Below, piece by piece: positions 4,101 to 5,703 of a stretch of DNA of 5,703 nucleotides. The notes beneath the pieces are model-generated. The model made no database searches. It saw nothing but the letters and a program-made list of their open reading frames with translations, and was not told the origin of the DNA. Within the stretch, counting starts at the first letter, position 1; every line of letters starts with the position of its first letter. Origin of the DNA: an uncultured Ruminococcus sp. Its GTDB lineage: Bacteria > Bacillota > Clostridia > Oscillospirales > Ruminococcaceae. The stretch spans positions 1 to 5,703 of the forward strand of contig CAMAIG010000121.1 of NCBI GenBank assembly GCA_945835085.1. The letters are read 5' to 3'. The position numbers and the translations under genes were made by a program.

Positions 4101-5703
4101 ATGAGCAGATCGGCAAAAAATCCATTGGATTGATAAAAGCTATAATCATATCTGTTGTGTTGACACTTGCAGCAGCACTGATACTTATATCGGGTATTGG
4201 TTTTGCAATGTCATATTCCATGGTGCAGGAGGGTATATTCAATTCATCAAAAAATGAACTTTCAATGTACTCGGAAAAGATAGATGCTTGGCTTGAAGAG
4301 CAGGCTCAGTTCTGCGAGGTTCAGGCAAATGCGGCAGGTCAGCGTGCTTTTCATATGGGAAACAGATCGGGAAATAATGATTTCCTTGACAGCGTTATGA
4401 CCATAAACAGTGCGCTGCTTGACTGTTATACTGCATATAATGATGTTGAGCTGTTCATGGCAGTAACAGACGTTACAACTCTTCCCGAGGGCTTTGATGC
4501 AACTACCCGAGGCTGGTATAAGGCTGCTGTGGAAAAGAACGGACCAATTTTTACCTCTCCCTATATAGATACTGCGACAGGTGCAATGATAATAACCGTG
4601 GCATCACCCATACATGAGGGCGGTAATATCGTCGGCGTTTTCGGCTGTGACATCACCCTTGATTACATAATGGAGCTTGTGGGAGAGATGAAGTTTACAG
4701 AAAACGGTTATCCCGTGCTTGTTGATAACGAGGGCAATTTCATGGTGCATGGCAATGAAGAATTTGCTCCGAGGGTTGACGGCGGAAATGCTGTTGTAAC
4801 ATCATACAACGATGCAGGCGGAGAATATGCCGATGTTATCTCAAAGCTTGATGACAGCATTTATCTTGATAAAAACAAGGATCATGACGGAAAGAATAAG
4901 ATATTCATCTTTAATAAGCTTTCCTCTGCCGACTGGACATTGGGATATATCTGCCCCAAGAGTGATATTTACGGCGATCTTAATAAGCTTGCCATAATGT
5001 TTATAATTCTTGTGCTTGTTTTCCTTGCAGCAGGAACCTGTGTTGTAATAACTGTAATAAGGATACAGGTCAGACCTCTTAAAAAGATCATTGCTGTTGC
5101 GGAGGATATTGCAGCAGGTAATCTTTCGGCAACCTTTGACTATGATTCCGATGATGAGATAGGCGTTCTTTGCAGCAGCTTTGCAAAATGCACCGATACT
5201 ACCCGCAGATATATCTCGGATATCTCGGAAAAGCTTGACCTTCTGGCAAACGGTGATTTTACAACAAGGGTCAATGATGAATATATCGGAGATTATGCTC
5301 CCATTAAGCGCTCTCTTGCAAATATTATCAGCTCAATGAAGGACACTCTCAATAATATTGAGATAGCCTCCAAGCAGGTAAATCTCGGAGCATCAAGCGT
5401 TGCCGATTCCTCAACCATGCTTGCACAGGGCGTTCACAACCAGACGGAATACCTTAATAAGCTCAACGGTGATATGGCACATATCATCGAGGGAACCAAG
5501 GAAAGCGACAGAAATGCCGAAGAAGCAAGGCGTCTTGCTGGTCAGGCAATGGAAAAGCTTGAAAACAGCAATAACGAGATGAAGAAGCTTCTCAATGCCA
5601 TGAACGAAATTTCTCAGATGAGCCTGGAAACAGCCAAGATAATCAAAACCATCGACGACATCGCATTCCAGACAAATATCCTTGCTCTCAATGCTTCTGT
5701 TGA
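4101..5703 (+). CDS. Methyl-accepting chemotaxis protein, frameshifted near its start and cut by the right edge
   Basis: Transmembrane chemoreceptor that would signal to CheA/CheW. From the ATG at 4101, frame reading gives only ten codons (MSRSAKNPLD) and TGA at 4131-4133. The receptor body runs without stops in the -1 frame from 4121 to the window end. Joining the frames in the A6 tract at 4115-4120 gives MSRSAKKSIGLIKAIIIS, a natural receptor N-terminus. Numbering that joined product, TM1 is about 10-35, a periplasmic-type dCache sensor about 36-295, TM2 about 297-320, and HAMP about 321-373 (RPLKKI with P326, DDEIG), followed by a second HAMP-like stretch (LANGDFTTRV). The signalling domain then starts and the window ends in AFQTNILALNASV, just before the expected EAARAGE core. 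The sensor carries R137-G-W139-Y140, Y155-I-D157 and D184, matching the spacing of the amino-acid-binding dCache motif. Whether the shift is a sequencing error, a mutation, phase variation or recoding cannot be decided here. Confidence 0.87.

Noticed and set aside
4208..5703. Starting the chemoreceptor at the first in-frame ATG (4208) to avoid the frameshift.
   Set aside because: This would begin inside the first membrane helix with no ribosome binding site, while a strong site and promoter point to the ATG at 4101.

Overview
The window looks like chromosomal DNA of a low-to-moderate GC Firmicute, probably a Clostridia member of the Ruminococcus/Oscillospiraceae type. The grounds are strong GGAGG-type ribosome binding sites, sigma-A promoters with 17-bp spacers, a clostridial-type cardiolipin synthase, an Xre regulator with a desulfoferrodoxin-like tail, and AT-rich intergenic DNA. 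The taxon is an inference from protein style and composition; no marker gene is present.

Layout. (1) Positions 2-2576, plus strand: the 3' part of a cardiolipin synthase gene (both HKD motifs present, membrane N-terminus cut off by the window edge), followed after 13 nt by an AI-2E/PerM-family membrane protein, very likely one operon. (2) Positions 3771-2497, minus strand: an Xre-type regulator with a desulfoferrodoxin-like C-terminus, then a small leaderless NodB-type polysaccharide deacetylase. Each has its own good sigma-A promoter. The deacetylase gene converges on the AI-2E gene and overlaps it by 80 bp. Its most likely terminator is a 15-bp-stem hairpin inside the AI-2E coding sequence. 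(3) Positions 3772-4100: a divergent intergenic region carrying a 19-bp direct repeat that brackets a hairpin-rich segment, then a perfect 9-bp tandem duplication and an extended -10 promoter. (4) Positions 4101-5703, plus strand: a methyl-accepting chemotaxis protein (TM, dCache sensor, TM, HAMP, start of the signalling domain), cut off by the right edge inside its most conserved signalling motif.

The most notable observation is that the well-placed ATG of the chemotaxis receptor is out of frame with the receptor body. An A6 tract 14 nt into the gene must gain one base, or ribosomes must slip -1 on A_AAA_AAT, to join them. Second is the Xre regulator: its desulforedoxin-type Cys4 site is intact, but the four histidines expected at the superoxide-reductase iron site appear substituted. 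Third are the repeat element between the divergent genes and a potential hairpin that would hide the deacetylase ribosome binding site only in read-through transcripts.

The genes touch cell-envelope functions (phospholipid synthesis, membrane transport, glycan deacetylation) and environmental sensing (redox-type regulator, chemoreceptor), but nothing in the sequence proves they form a single system.
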